Below, one piece after another: positions 1 through 10,737 of a stretch of DNA of 64,000 nt. The number at the start of each line of letters is the position of its first letter. Position 1 is the first letter of the stretch. The position numbers and the translations under genes are program-made. The stretch is from Choanephora cucurbitarum (lineage: Eukaryota > Mucoromycota > Mucoromycetes > Mucorales > Choanephoraceae): positions 124,001 to 188,000 of the forward strand of contig JAIWNI010000037.1 in the NCBI GenBank assembly GCA_025331435.1. The letters run 5' to 3'. Below the pieces are notes generated by a model that worked only from the letters and a program-made list of their open reading frames with translations, had not been told where the DNA came from and searched no databases.

Positions 1-681
1 TACTCCAAATGACTGTTGGCTTCTTGAGTCTTACTAACTGTCTTGGAAGAAAAGCCTTATCCTTGCCTTTCATATAGCCAGCAATCACCATTCTGTAAAA
101 AAAAAAAACTTTCTTTCATCAAAGACTTATGGTGTTACAAATCAAAACCATCATTTGGCTCATTTGCAATTTATTTTATAATTCATTCAGAGTTAAATGT
201 GAATTCAAATCGTACAAAAGAGAAGAGAGAATCCGTATAATGCACTAACAATTACTTCATAAACACCAAAGTATTTGAATATCATTGGTTAAGATAGTTT
301 GAGAAGCAGATATGTTGGTGTGTGTGTGTAGTCAGAAATATAAAGTGGTACAAACACAATGCTTATTGTTATTTCATCTTGATGCGAAATGCATACATTC
401 ATTTCTTGTTGTAAGGCCTATTCTTCCTAACAAGAACCTCTCTATAGAATATTTTGGCAGAATCCCCAAAAGAACTCTGGCACTCTGAAAAAAAAAGGGG
501 GGGGGGGGGGTAAAGTAATCTGTAACTGCATAAACACGGAATGAATGACCAATGAATTAAGGCAGTCATAGAATTGATTGGTTGGATTTGGTGTCTTTCC
601 GTAAAGCTCTCTGTATTTAATAAAGTTGCTATCTTTTCTCTCTCTTTTTTTCTCTCCTTTGCATTTGTTTCGCTTTTAGTC
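1..681. other. Intergenic / ALE1 upstream region
   Basis: No convincing gene is seen; the short reading frames here lack family features and several begin at non-ATG codons. The segment holds an A9-G14 homopolymer run at 488-510 and a short TG run near 317-329. A CT-rich stretch at about 625-660, just before the ATG at 682, fits the leader of the acyltransferase gene. Confidence 0.6.
497..510. repeat. Poly-G tract (14 G) after A9
   Basis: An uninterrupted run of 14 G follows nine A, in otherwise AT-rich DNA. Its length in an assembly should be treated with caution. Confidence 0.9.
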
Positions 682-2215
682 ATGGATCAATTATTTGCTA
701 GGCTATCAGAGTCATTAGGTGGTCGAGTGGCTCCTGATCATTTGAAGCTTGCCTTCTCTATTCTATCCACTTATCCAAGTGCATTTATCTTCAAGAGACT
801 TGGATCCTCTACACTAAAACACTTGTTTTCAATCGTCTATACATCATGGATCATGCTATTTGTACTCCAATTGACGACTGGCTTCATTCATATCATGAGT
901 GCAGCAACCATTACCTATATTCTAGGTCGATACTGTCATACAAAACAACTGGCCTGGGTTAATTTTGCAATCGCCATGCTTAGTATGTCTATCTGGTAAA
1001 TGAATAACCTATAGAAACATCTTCTCAAAACTAACCAAGAGCTAGTCATCTACAGCGTCAGTGGAAAGGCATTGAAGGTGATACTGAACTAGATTACTCG
1101 GGAGCCCTGATGATCTTGACTATCAAACTCTCCTCATTCGGATTTAACGTATTGGACGGGAAAACAACAAATCAGGAACAAGCATCGGCACACATGAAGA
1201 TCACTCAATATCCGTCACTTGTTCAGTTTTATGGCTGGATTTTATTCTTTGCTGGCTTTTTGGCAGGGCCTACATGTGAGTATATGGACTACATTCGCTT
1301 TGTTGAATCAGATGAGGCACCTCGAGACTCGCTCAAGCCTGCCCTTCAACGATTAGGCAAGAGTATGCTTTTTATGCTCAGCTTGGTGACACTAGCCCCT
1401 CAATACAACTATTTCAATGCACTACAACCCGCCTTTGCCAACTTTTCATTTCCTAAAAAGTAATGTCTATTAATGTAGCGTACTGATATCTAACTTGTGT
1501 ATTAGGTTGTTCTTTATTCAACTATCAGCTATCTTGACTCGTTGCAAATATTATTGTGTTTGGTATTTGGCTGAAGGCGCTTGTATTCTATCAGGATTTG
1601 GATTTAGTGGTTATGACGAACACAACAGGGCATGTTGGGATCGATTGAAGAATGTCAACTTCTTATCTTGTGAGTTGGCTCAATCGTATAAGCAACTATC
1701 AGCAAACTGGAATATGGGAGCCAATCGTTGGTTAAGAAACTATGTCTACCTTAGATTAGAACCTGGTTCTAACAAAACAACCTTAATTACTTATGTTATA
1801 TCTGCTATGTGGCATGGTTTCCAACCAGGGTTTTATTGTAGGTGTCACAGTTGAATGAGATGAGTGAAACTAATATCGTTTACAAGTCTTCTTTATGACT
1901 ATCTCTGTTTTACAGATCTTTGCAAGACAGGTACGTAAAACAGTGCGTCCACTCTTCCTCACAATAGACGGTCAGCCTATACCTTATTGGAAATCAGCAT
2001 ACGATGTGGTGACATGGATAGCATCCATGAGCATCTTAAACATGCTTGTCCCTTGCTTTGATCTACTGCTGATTAGTCGTATTTTACATATCTGGCGATC
2101 CATCTATTTTTGTCATTTTGTTGTCATCCTGTCAGCCTTTGTTGCCTTTCCATTGATGCAGCCTCATCTAGTGGCAATACAGAAGAAACGCTTGGTAAAA
2201 AACAAACAGAAATAA
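682..2215 (+). CDS. ALE1: MBOAT lysophospholipid acyltransferase (ALE1/LPCAT-like)
   Basis: Membrane-bound O-acyltransferase that reacylates lysophospholipids with acyl-CoA in the ER (Lands cycle). Exons 682-995, 1046-1459, 1506-1837 and 1887-2215 join in phase to 462 aa. The MBOAT core is plain: WNMGANRWLRNYVYLR with the family Asn region, then SAMWHGFQPGFY with the catalytic His at about residue 346. Many hydrophobic segments fit a multipass protein. The chosen start is the first ATG of the open frame, after a CT-rich leader. Introns are 46-50 nt with CTAAC/CTAAT-like branch sites. The protein is shorter than yeast Ale1 (about 620 aa), mainly at the hydrophilic tail. It ends three bases before the stop codon of the convergent DPM2 gene. 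Family call is firm; substrate preference is inferred. Confidence 0.9.
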
Positions 2216-2218
2216 TGT

Positions 2219-2571
2219 TTAATGGAGTCGTTTGCTTTTAATCATCACCAGAGATAGAAATGTAAAAATCACAGTCAATCCAACTACCATGATCAATAAA
2301 GGAGCTTTAATGGCATATTGCCATGCAGGAAAATAGTTGTGCATAAAGTGGCCTTCATCCACAAAAGGCTTTTCATTGAATATATGAGTAAAAAGAAAAG
2401 AAAAAATGGGTCTTTTTTTTAGATAAATACCATCAATAACACCCATGTAGAATAATAGGTAAAGAAGGCTGAAATACTAAAAAATGATATTGCGCCTATT
2501 GTCTTGTCCGTTGGCTGAGAAGAAGTTTAGAATATAGAGCTGTATTAAGGCAACACGGTACACTTTACCAT
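2219..2571 (-). CDS. DPM2: Dolichol-phosphate mannosyltransferase subunit 2 (DPM2)
   Basis: Small ER membrane subunit that stabilises the Dol-P-Man synthase (and, in animals, GPI-GnT); Dol-P-Man feeds N-glycans, O-mannosylation and GPI anchors. Exons on the minus strand are 2571-2569, 2514-2431 and 2368-2219, giving 78 aa, the usual DPM2 size (84 in human). Diagnostic stretch: TYYSTWVLLMPFVDEGHF, matching the family pattern YYTxWVxxLPFxD, between two membrane helices, and a basic tail ending KSKRLH. The first exon contributes only the ATG, followed directly by GTAAAG; exon 2 continues PTDKTIGA as expected for the N-terminus. The two introns are 54 and 62 nt. The ATG-only exon is inferred from frame and conservation; the rest is secure. 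Confidence 0.85.
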
Positions 2572-3114
2572 TGCCAAAGCGAGAAAAAAAAAAGAAAAGG
2601 TTTAAAACAGGTAATTTTTTAAAACACAGTGCTTCATTTAAAAGTGTATTTATCGCCAAAATGAGTGATGCATACTTTTGGTGGCACTCTCTCTTTTTTT
2701 CTTTTGTGAAAAAACTCGTTAGTTAATGTCTGTATATGCTTCATATTATTATTCTCATCCATATTCACAAATCTTTTTTCAGAAAAGAACTAGTAAGAGA
2801 CTTTTTCTTTATGAGTGAATCTATCATTTGAGTGCCGAGAATATGTTTGAATGCAGTCTTTAAGATCACTTTCAAAGTTGGATAGAAAGACAGAAAAAAC
2901 AAAACCAAATTCAATGCATCTTATGTAGTCGTCACATCTCAGTATCCCTTATGTAACTAAATCAATTTCAGTCAGCTTCTTGTATGATATTCACTAAGCA
3001 TGTCCTCTCTTGGAACATTTGATTATTCCATCTACTAGCCTAGAGAAACCCTCAAATCATGAGATAAGCTGTTCAATATAGTTCAATACGACCAAGACAT
3101 TTGCCATAACTACC

Positions 3115-4137
3115 ATGTATAATCTAACTCAGTATCATCTATGGCTTCAGTATATGGCTAATCATTGGCCGAACCTTGAAACCTTCGAATTCGGATCTAG
3201 CAATGAAGTACTGGCTAAAGAAAAGAAAAGAAAAGGACGCAATAGCTCATGTTTACGACCAAATTCTTTTTGGCTGTCCTCGCCTTGTCTGTCTCGAATG
3301 GAAAAATATGATACCTGATGATCTATTTCCTAAAGAATTAATAGTCAACAACAACAAAAAATCGTTATATCAAGTTGATCCATTTCATCATCGTTCTTTG
3401 TCATTCATCACAGGCCTAAAGGTCTTCTTGCCATGCAATGTCCCGCCTAATGACTTTATTCAACTTCTAGGCAAACTGTACCTATAGCCACAAGATGTGA
3501 CGATGTCTACTCGTGTTCTTGAAAAACTATCGATGGACATGCTGTTGGAGCTTTTCCCATGCTTGAATACACTTCATCTTTGTAGATACATGTCCTATGC
3601 TCAAGATGAACACATATATACTGTTGCTTTGCATTCTCTCAAGACAACCCTTTTTCGTCAATGTACAGTATCAGACAGCCTGTTAAATTACGATGTTCTT
3701 CAATGTCCTCAACTTGAAGCGATGATTCAACAACCGAAAAACGACAAAACCCGAATCCTAAGGATTCATTTGCCATACTAGAGCCTGTCAGAACTGAGAA
3801 TTCTCATGATTCATTGGACTAAGTCACGACTTTTTCGTTTACAACAAAACCATAATCCTGAGTGGTTTTCTCTTTCATAGGTAGCGTCAAAGAAAGCCAA
3901 TTTGCAAAAGCATCTATATCATACAGAAGACTGAGCAAAGCAGAGGTCAATATGCTACATGTTGTCTTGCCTCATATCCGAGTTTTGTGGCTAGCACCTG
4001 AACATCATTCAGATGATCATGCTGAGTCACTTCTAAGATATCTATTTGACAACTATGAAACATGTGAACTGATCGAGATGGAATGTGTTCATATTGCATG
4101 CCAATCAGTTCAATCATTCTATATTGAAAATATATAG
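3115..4137 (+). pseudogene. Decayed LRR/F-box-like protein gene
   Basis: Protein-like text is spread over several frames. A segment reading NHWPNLETFEFGS starts at 3115 in frame 1 and breaks near 3170-3215. It continues in frame 2 (PRLVCLEWKNM, LKVFLPCNVP) to a TAG at 3485. The same frame goes on from 3497 (LELFPCLNTLHLC) to a stop at 3779, and a last piece lies at 3862-4137 in another frame (VVLPHIRVLWLAPEHH). The alternation of short Leu-rich segments resembles the LRR part of fungal F-box proteins, but no F-box is seen. Three or more disruptions, not flanked by good splice signals, argue for a pseudogene. Family assignment is inference. Confidence 0.5.
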
Positions 4138-5249
4138 CTTGTTTAGATGTAGTTAATTGCACTGATTTTTCTATTGAACGCTTAGAGAAGGAAGCTCTCT
4201 TTTATTATTATTGCAAAAACAAGTTTAAAGTAAAAAGAGCCAACTGAAAAGGTAATGAATTTGAAGCATGCTGAAATCTAGCAATCCCTATATCACTCTT
4301 TCGAAACAAAGTAGTTTGCTGCTTCCCTCAGCGACAACTGAGCCACTCATTCTAACAAAAAAAAAGTAAATAGTTACATGAGATGGATCTTCAGTGGCTA
4401 CTAAGCAGCTATCTTTTGGTTCTAACTCTTCTTAACATATTCGTTTGAATGCTTTACAGCGAGTTTCATAGCTTGCTGACGACAAACCTTTTTGTCAGAA
4501 TAGTGAATAAATAGAGAATCAGTCATAAAGTGTCAAGAAGGAAGACTGAGCATGATCAATGATCAAGTATGGTCACATTGACTACATAGTCTTTTATAGA
4601 CCAAATAAAAAACGAAAGTCATAACCTATCGACATCAATTTTGATTGTGAAGCATCTGTTGTTGCCTGACTTGATTATGACAACACCAACATACAAATAA
4701 TGAAAGAACAAATCAAAAGGCTTGGTATTTCTAAATCAAGTGATTGAATCAACAATAACCCATCTTTCATCTAATCTGATTAATCAATTAATTTCCATAT
4801 ATTGCTCTTTAAAAGAAAGAACCTAGAATATCAATTTCAAGCAGTTGACTACACTAAACTTCATACATTCTCTTTGGCTTTATAGGGTAGAATGGGCAAC
4901 CATTTGAATGAGCATGACAAGAGAACCTATTTCTTTTTTTTTTGGAAGGCGTCTTTGCAAATATAAGAATCTCAAATAGTATGTATGTTAAACAGCAATC
5001 AGTTGCAAACATTATTTAGCTCCAAACAAAACTCTTTGAAAAAAAGGCCATAAGGGCTTTTGACAATAATTTTGTCACGTTGGGAGCTTGTAACACTTCT
5101 ATAGATAAACAATGAAAGAAACTGTATTCATTGAAATGATAATATATCCCTAAAAAGAAAGCAAACTTCCTCAAAAACGTCAAGCAATTCACCTACAATG
5201 AAAAGGTGATCCAAACCATAACATAAAGATAGGGAAAGGTAGCCTTACA
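4138..5249. other. Intergenic, AT-rich
   Basis: No gene, RNA or clear repeat could be recognised. The segment separates the broken LRR-like gene from the transposase remnant and may contain further eroded transposon sequence. Confidence 0.5.
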
Positions 5250-5634
5250 AAAGAATTTGAAAAATTGGAGCAAACCTAAAAAAGCTCCTTTACTGAAGAA
5301 CAAAAGGATAAATTGTTAGAAGGCAATCCTCAGCTGATTGTTGACGACATTAGAAATGAGATGACTAAACGATTCAAAGATTTAAATCAGTTACAAAAGG
5401 TACAGCAATTGCTCGACGTATTCTGCTTGTCAATGGATTCCTTAATGCCATGGTTAAGAATAAAGCCTTAGCGATGAGCAACGTCAGTATGCAAAAATCG
5501 AAATCAGATGTTAAAATGAGTCCCCCTTTATTCACCTGAACATAATCCTCATTAGCCAATTTGGACCTTAATAAAACGAAGAATGAAGGATCATCATTTA
5601 AAGAAAAAAAATATCGAATACTCTGGAATTGTCT
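5250..5634 (+). mobile_element. Degenerate Tc1/mariner-type transposase remnant
   Basis: Two transposase landmarks survive in order. From about 5296 one frame reads EEQKDKLLEGNPQLIVDDI and RNEMTKRFKDL, the typical helix-turn-helix region of Tc1-like elements (family pattern: ...NPxxxxxEI...). From about 5518 another frame reads VPLYSPEHNPH, a stop, then PIWTLIKRRMKD, matching the DDE-domain end of the family (PPYSPDLNPIExxWxxLK). The middle, with the catalytic Asp residues, is missing or scrambled, and stops and frameshifts abound. I see no terminal inverted repeats. This is a dead, internally deleted copy. Confidence 0.7.
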
Positions 5635-6087
5635 ATGCATTCAATGACATTCGTTTTGATAATATTAATAATTTGTAGTTTCATTCCAAGCGTCAAATCA
5701 TATAATTGCTTAGAACGAATTCCACTCTCAATTATACTTTTTTTTTTCACGGAAGCAACATCCGTTAATTTTTGCTTACAAATGAGTACACATTTTATAG
5801 GAACCAAGCCATTCTACCTAGCAGTAACCCTCCTTTATTGTACCTTATTCATATTTGGCGGACCACTAGTTTATGCAATGGCCGACAAATTGAATCTTGT
5901 CTTTCGACATAGCTTTTTGTTTAACCGACTGTTACTATTACTTTTTATAACCGCCTATTGTATTATTTTTGGCTACCGACAATTTCATTTTTTTTTCTAT
6001 GACCGACAATTACTTTTTTCGCAAATTATTATATCCACCAACCAGACTGTCACTGGAGAAAGAGAAGTTGCCAAGCGACCAGTGTAG
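5635..6087 (+). CDS. Possible small hydrophobic membrane protein
   Basis: A 150-codon frame opens at the ATG at 5635 and is free of stops. It would encode a very hydrophobic protein: an N-terminal segment that could be a signal or membrane helix, then segments around FYLAVTLLYCTLFIFGGPLVYAMA and LLLLLFITAYCIIFGY, with a hydrophilic tail. A frame this long is unusual by chance in such AT-rich DNA, but T-rich sequence inflates hydrophobic codons and I recognise no family. It starts right at the end of the transposase remnant and stops 165 bases before MSS4. Could be an orphan gene or noise. Confidence 0.25.
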   Translation: MHSMTFVLIILIICSFIPSVKSYNCLERIPLSIILFFFTEATSVNFCLQMSTHFIGTKPFYLAVTLLYCTLFIFGGPLVYAMADKLNLVFRHSFLFNRLLLLLFITAYCIIFGYRQFHFFFYDRQLLFSQIIISTNQTVTGEREVAKRPV

Positions 6088-6251
6088 AACAGCTAAGCTG
6101 TAATTGTTGACAATTTAAAAATAGCTTTTTAGTTTTGGCTTAAATTGGAAAGGCACATTTGTGTAACTTACTTGTGATCATTTAAAACTCTTGTCTCCTC
6201 TTTTCTTTTTTTCTTATTTTTCTTTCTTATTTTCTTATTTTTTTTTAGACC

Positions 6252-8486
6252 ATGTCTGTTTTAGAAAATGAAATCGCCATGTCACCCACTTCAGCCAGTT
6301 GGGACTTCCATAAGAACGAAGATATAGAGAATATGGCTGCTTGTACTGCAACGCCAATAGTAGCAAACAATCAACGTAACCATCATTCTATCATTGATAA
6401 TAAAACATTGGCTGAAGAAGCACCTGTAGATTTATCGTCTCCACCAGAGTCACCTGCTCCTTCTGTTGTTGCCGTTCCTTTTTTAAATACAACAGAAAAG
6501 CGCTCTTATACAACGCCTTATATTAAGAATCCTTTAGATGCACCTACACCCGCCACCACACCCGAGTCTCAACGTCGTCAATATATGACTGAGGAACAAG
6601 CAGAGGAACAAAGTCTAAAGAGACACTCTACTATTTCGTCTATTCGGACAATTGAGGAAGCTACTTCCGAGACTACTGTACCAGCAGGCACATCTACTGT
6701 TGCCTTAGGTAGACATCATACAACAGGTCATGCCCTTAAAACACACCGACAACGCATGGCAGATAAAGAACGACTTAGCCTCATGCGTCGTTCTGAAGAA
6801 TTCCAAAAGGAATTGACAGCTCGTCGTAAAACCTTTAAACGTCTCTCTCGTCTGATGGATCCCCGAGATGATACAGAAGACGACCGTGTCATGATTGGTA
6901 CTCGTATTTCTGAAGGCCATCAGAACTATGTGTTAATGTACAACATGTTAACCGGCATCCGTATTGCAGTCAGTCGTGTGACGGCTAAGATGTACCGCCC
7001 ACTTACAGATGAAGATTATACAGCTGCTCATAAGTTGGCGTTTGATGTCATTGGTGATGAATTGACACCCGGTGCAAAATATGATTTCAAATTCAAAGAT
7101 TATGCTCCTTGGGTCTTTAGAAGTTTAAGAGAAAAGTTTGGTGTTGATCCAGCAGATTATTTGGTAATAAGAAAAGAATGGAAAAAAGGTCTTGAAACTT
7201 ATTTCTTTTTTTTTGTTTCGTTAGATTTCATTGACTAGTAAATACATTCTTTCTGAGCTTGGTTCTCCTGGTAAAAGTGGAAGCTTTTTCTATTACTCAA
7301 AAGATTATCGATTTATTATCAAAACCATTCACTATACAGAACACAAGTTCATGAGAAGAATTTTGAAGGAGTATCATCAGGTAAAAAAAAAAAGGGAGGG
7401 AAATAGCTTGAAGATGTCACTCATTCAATTTTTATATTAGCATATCAGTGAAAACCCAAGTACACTTTTGTGTCGTTACTATGGTCTTCATCGTATTAAG
7501 TTGCCTTATGGACGCAAGATTCACTTTGTTGTCATGAGCAATGTGTTTCCACCCAACAAAGATATTCACGAGACTTATGATTTGAAGGTATAAATTAGCT
7601 TTCATCTCAATTTTACTCTTTTTGTCTTACTTATTTTTCTATAAATAGGGTTCTACTTTAGGCAGATTCTTACCAGAAGAAGAAATCCGTAAAAATCCAT
7701 ATGCAGTAATGAAAGACCTCAACTGGGAGAAACGAGAACGTAAGCTCAAGTTGGGTCCACGAAAACGAAAATTATTTATAGGTCAACTTGTACGAGATGT
7801 TACAGTAAGTAAATTACCCCAGAGACAATCTCTTTTATCTCTTATTGACTCTTGTCTTGTTTTAGCTCTTATCTCAACTGAATATCATGGATTATAGTTT
7901 GTTGATAGGTGTTCATGACATGCTGCGTGGCAACAAGGACAATGTACGTGACACAACACTACAAACATTCCAACCAGACACAAAATCTGTCCAACGACGT
8001 ATCACTCTAATGCGCAAACGCACAAGCAAAGCCCAGGTAGTACGTGAAGCCATTGCCGAAGCAAATCCAGACAAACTTGATGTCTCCAAATTACCAGAAG
8101 AAGCATTAGAGTAAGTTTTTTTTTTCACTGACTAGAACATGATTGGTATTCATTCCTTTTTTTTTGAATTGTTTAGGCGTCGCAATTGTATATTTTATGC
8201 TGAAGATGGTGGCTTCCAAGCTACAGATGAATTGAATCAACCTTTACCTGTTTTATATTCCTTGGGTATCATTGATATCTTAACACCTTATGATATCAAA
8301 AAGAAATCCGAACATATTTATAAATCTCTAACACAAGACAAAAACGCCATTTCCGCAGTAAGACCATCTCAATATGGACAACGATTCTTAGAATTCATGG
8401 CTGCTGCTGTTCTGGAACACAATCAAGACATACCTCATGAATTCAAGCTCAAGAGTCGAGCAAGACATTTCTTTAGACATGATTAA
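6252..8486 (+). CDS. MSS4: Phosphatidylinositol-4-phosphate 5-kinase (MSS4/its3)
   Basis: Makes PI(4,5)P2 at the plasma membrane, upstream of actin, endocytosis and Rho1 signalling. Exons 6252-7163, 7225-7380, 7441-7587, 7649-7804, 7866-8110 and 8177-8486 give 641 aa. A low-complexity N-terminal third (about 1-215) precedes the PIPK catalytic domain: [20 protein letters not shown] (glycine-rich loop), DLKGSTLGR, the family signature MDYSLL at 465-470, the metal-binding IID at 570-572 and an activation loop with the KKK cluster ([11 protein letters not shown]) expected of 4-phosphate-specific 5-kinases. All introns are 57-66 nt GT-AG. It is shorter than yeast Mss4 (779 aa) only in the N-terminal extension. 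A long T-rich leader precedes the ATG. Identification is firm. Confidence 0.95.
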
Positions 8487-8905
8487 TCATTTTTTTTCTT
8501 TCATTTTTTTTCGGTTTGTTTATATAGCTTTTTTTTTCACTCTATTTAGAGAAAGAGTAAAAGAAAAAAAATTGAAGCCATTGTATTTTATCTCTTGTCT
8601 ATTCCCCCCCCCCCTCCCACCTCATGTATATTTCTAAACTATTTAATCAATAAATTGTTGCCTATACCTTAAGATTCTTTTTTTTTGGGTCATAAAGTAA
8701 GACTGGTGTAACAGCGGGATTTAATCTTTGAATTCATGCACACTTCAAAATTATGCTTTCAAAGTATATTTTAGATATTTCATTTTAAAACATTTTTTTT
8801 TCTTGTGGGGTTGTTTATTTGGGAGGACTATGGGTAGATGATAGAAAAAGTAAAGGAAACAAGAAGTCAGTATCTAGGAGAGAAAAATGCTTCATCTTAA
8901 ATTAT
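8487..8905. other. Shared 3' region of MSS4 and CYT1
   Basis: Convergent 3' flanks. T-rich tracts, a C-rich run near 8605-8619 and an AATAAA at 8649-8654 that could serve MSS4 are visible. No gene is seen. Confidence 0.6.
8649..8654 (+). terminator. Polyadenylation-like signal for MSS4
   Basis: AATAAA lies 163 bases after the MSS4 stop codon in a T-rich context. Placement is plausible; use is inferred. Confidence 0.4.
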
Positions 8906-10162
8906 TTACCTGTAAACAATCTTTCTAGTCTTGATGGGAGCCCACTTGAATCTCTTGAGGTAAACAGACAAAGCAGTCAAACCAACTAAGATGACAGTGG
9001 CCTTCATACCCATCTTCTTACGATCATCGTGTTCAGGCTCAGCAGCCCAAGCAAGGAAAGTACAAACATCCTTGGCCATTTGAGAAGTGGTGGCGGGAGT
9101 GCCATCTTCGTATTCAACAAGACCATCAAAGAGGACACGGGCCATGGCAATAGCACCACCAGGGAAGTAAGGGTTGTAGTTCAAACCTTCACGGACTTCA
9201 ACACCTCCTGGGGGATCAACATAGCCTGTAAGAAGAGCAAAGACGTAATCCTATCAAATACACAAACAGTCAGCACTTTTTCTTATTTCTCTTAGTTTAG
9301 GTTCTTCAGTTACCTCACCACCATGACGAGCCTTGGTGATCAAAGAAAGATCTGGGGGCAAAGCACCGGCATTACCAGCACGAGCAGCTTCTTCGTTGGC
9401 ATAAGGCTTGGGCATGTAATCAGCAGGCTAAACCAAAAAAAAAAATTATTCAATCAGCAAATCAGGTCTTCAAAGCATTTCCCCTCTTCTATATTTACCT
9501 TGCCTGGTCTCATAAACATATCACCATTGTCATCAGGACCGTCTTGGTATTCAAATTCTTCTGCCATTGCCTTGACTTCATCTTCAGAGTGAGAAACACC
9601 AATCAAGTTTCTCCAAGCAATACGGTCAAGAGAGTGACAGGCTGAACAAACTTCTCTGTAAACTTGATAACCACGACGAATACTATTTTTAAAAAAAAGT
9701 TACTGTCAGTACTATTAAAAAAAAAAACTGACACAAAATTTTCGATATTTACGCAGCATGATCGAAAGTTTCAAGAGGGCCACTGTGAGGCCAGGGGTGA
9801 CTGGGAGGATGAAGACCTTCGTCGGCCATATTGGCAGAAACATCAGCATACATGTAAGCAGCAGCAGTTGTACCAACAATAGCAGAGGTGACAAGGCCCA
9901 CCTGCAAAGGGTTCTTTTTTTTTAAAAGGTAGCTGTTAGTGATAAGACTGAAAAAATGAAAGCGCTCATGTACATACTTGGTTGATAGCAGGCTTGGTAG
10001 AGGCAAATCGAGCCTATAGAATATAATTTAGTTGATCTGAGTAATACAAATGGAATGGTGTCAATGGGCTGTTGTTGTTACTGCTACTTTAAAAAGTACC
10101 TGAGATTGAGCAAAAGGGCGAACTGATCGCTTTGCTGCGTTAACGGCAATTCGAGAGAACAT
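8906..10162 (-). CDS. CYT1: Cytochrome c1, heme protein of complex III (CYT1)
   Basis: Electron carrier of the mitochondrial bc1 complex, anchored in the inner membrane and facing the intermembrane space. Exons (minus) 10162-10100, 10013-9978, 9901-9753, 9682-9499, 9427-9314 and 9250-8906 give 296 aa (yeast: 309). The N-terminus is a basic, Ser/Arg-rich presequence ([19 protein letters not shown]) followed by a hydrophobic sorting segment. The heme-binding motif CSACH is at residues 95-99; the GAIAM segment later carries the probable axial Met. The C-terminal helix ([20 protein letters not shown]) is the membrane anchor with its basic tail. Start chosen because it yields a canonical presequence. 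CCAAT boxes upstream suggest HAP-type respiratory control (inference). Confidence 0.96.
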
Positions 10163-10737
10163 TAGAAGAGTAGGGGGGGTAAAGGATTTTTTCTGGTGTA
10201 CTGAACAGCCGAGAAAATAAAATGAAATAAGAAAAAAAAATGACCTGGTTTACTCACCCCCTTTTCATTTTCCCCCGCCTGGGCCCTCTTCTCAGTCTCC
10301 TACTACTTTCCTGCTTTCCCTCTCTCGCCATTTGTTCTTTTTTTAGTTCTGTCTCTCATCTGGCCTATATTTTTTTTTTTGAAATTTGCCACCCAACCAA
10401 TTTGAAGTCTGTTTTAAGTGACGTAGCACTACAAACTTTGTATTGAAAGGCCGTAAACCTAATTGGGCCAACCAAATGTTTCGTTATCTCTGACAAGATG
10501 TAGCTAAGGTTGGCGATGAGTCTCATGAATTCATTGGCATATTAGCTTGAAAATGACTATCAGCGTCTCCCCTTGGTTCTGAAACATGCCATAGCCTTGA
10601 GCTATAACATTGAGTATCCTTATCATCTCAGACACTCTATTACCTTAGGATAACTTCTCTATTTCTTATTCACCATGATTCATGCATGAATTTAATGCCA
10701 GAATAAGAAAGGTCCATATACATATGTATCAAGTTTA
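10163..10737. promoter_or_regulatory. CYT1 promoter region with CCAAT boxes
   Basis: No gene is seen between CYT1 and the derlin 3' end. Two CCAAT-type pentamers are present, CCAAT at 10397-10401 and ATTGG at 10462-10466, about 235-305 bases upstream of the CYT1 ATG. CCAAT boxes bind the HAP2/3/5 complex that governs respiratory genes in fungi; that role here is inferred. Confidence 0.4.

Noticed and set aside
43..240. 65-codon plus-strand frame at the left edge
   Set aside because: Begins at a non-ATG codon and is low complexity.
3947..4162. 71-codon minus-strand frame
   Set aside because: Opposite the LRR-like pseudogene fragment, with no family features.
9029..9592. Plus-strand frames of 88-89 codons within the CYT1 locus
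   Set aside because: They run antisense through verified cytochrome c1 exons and introns.
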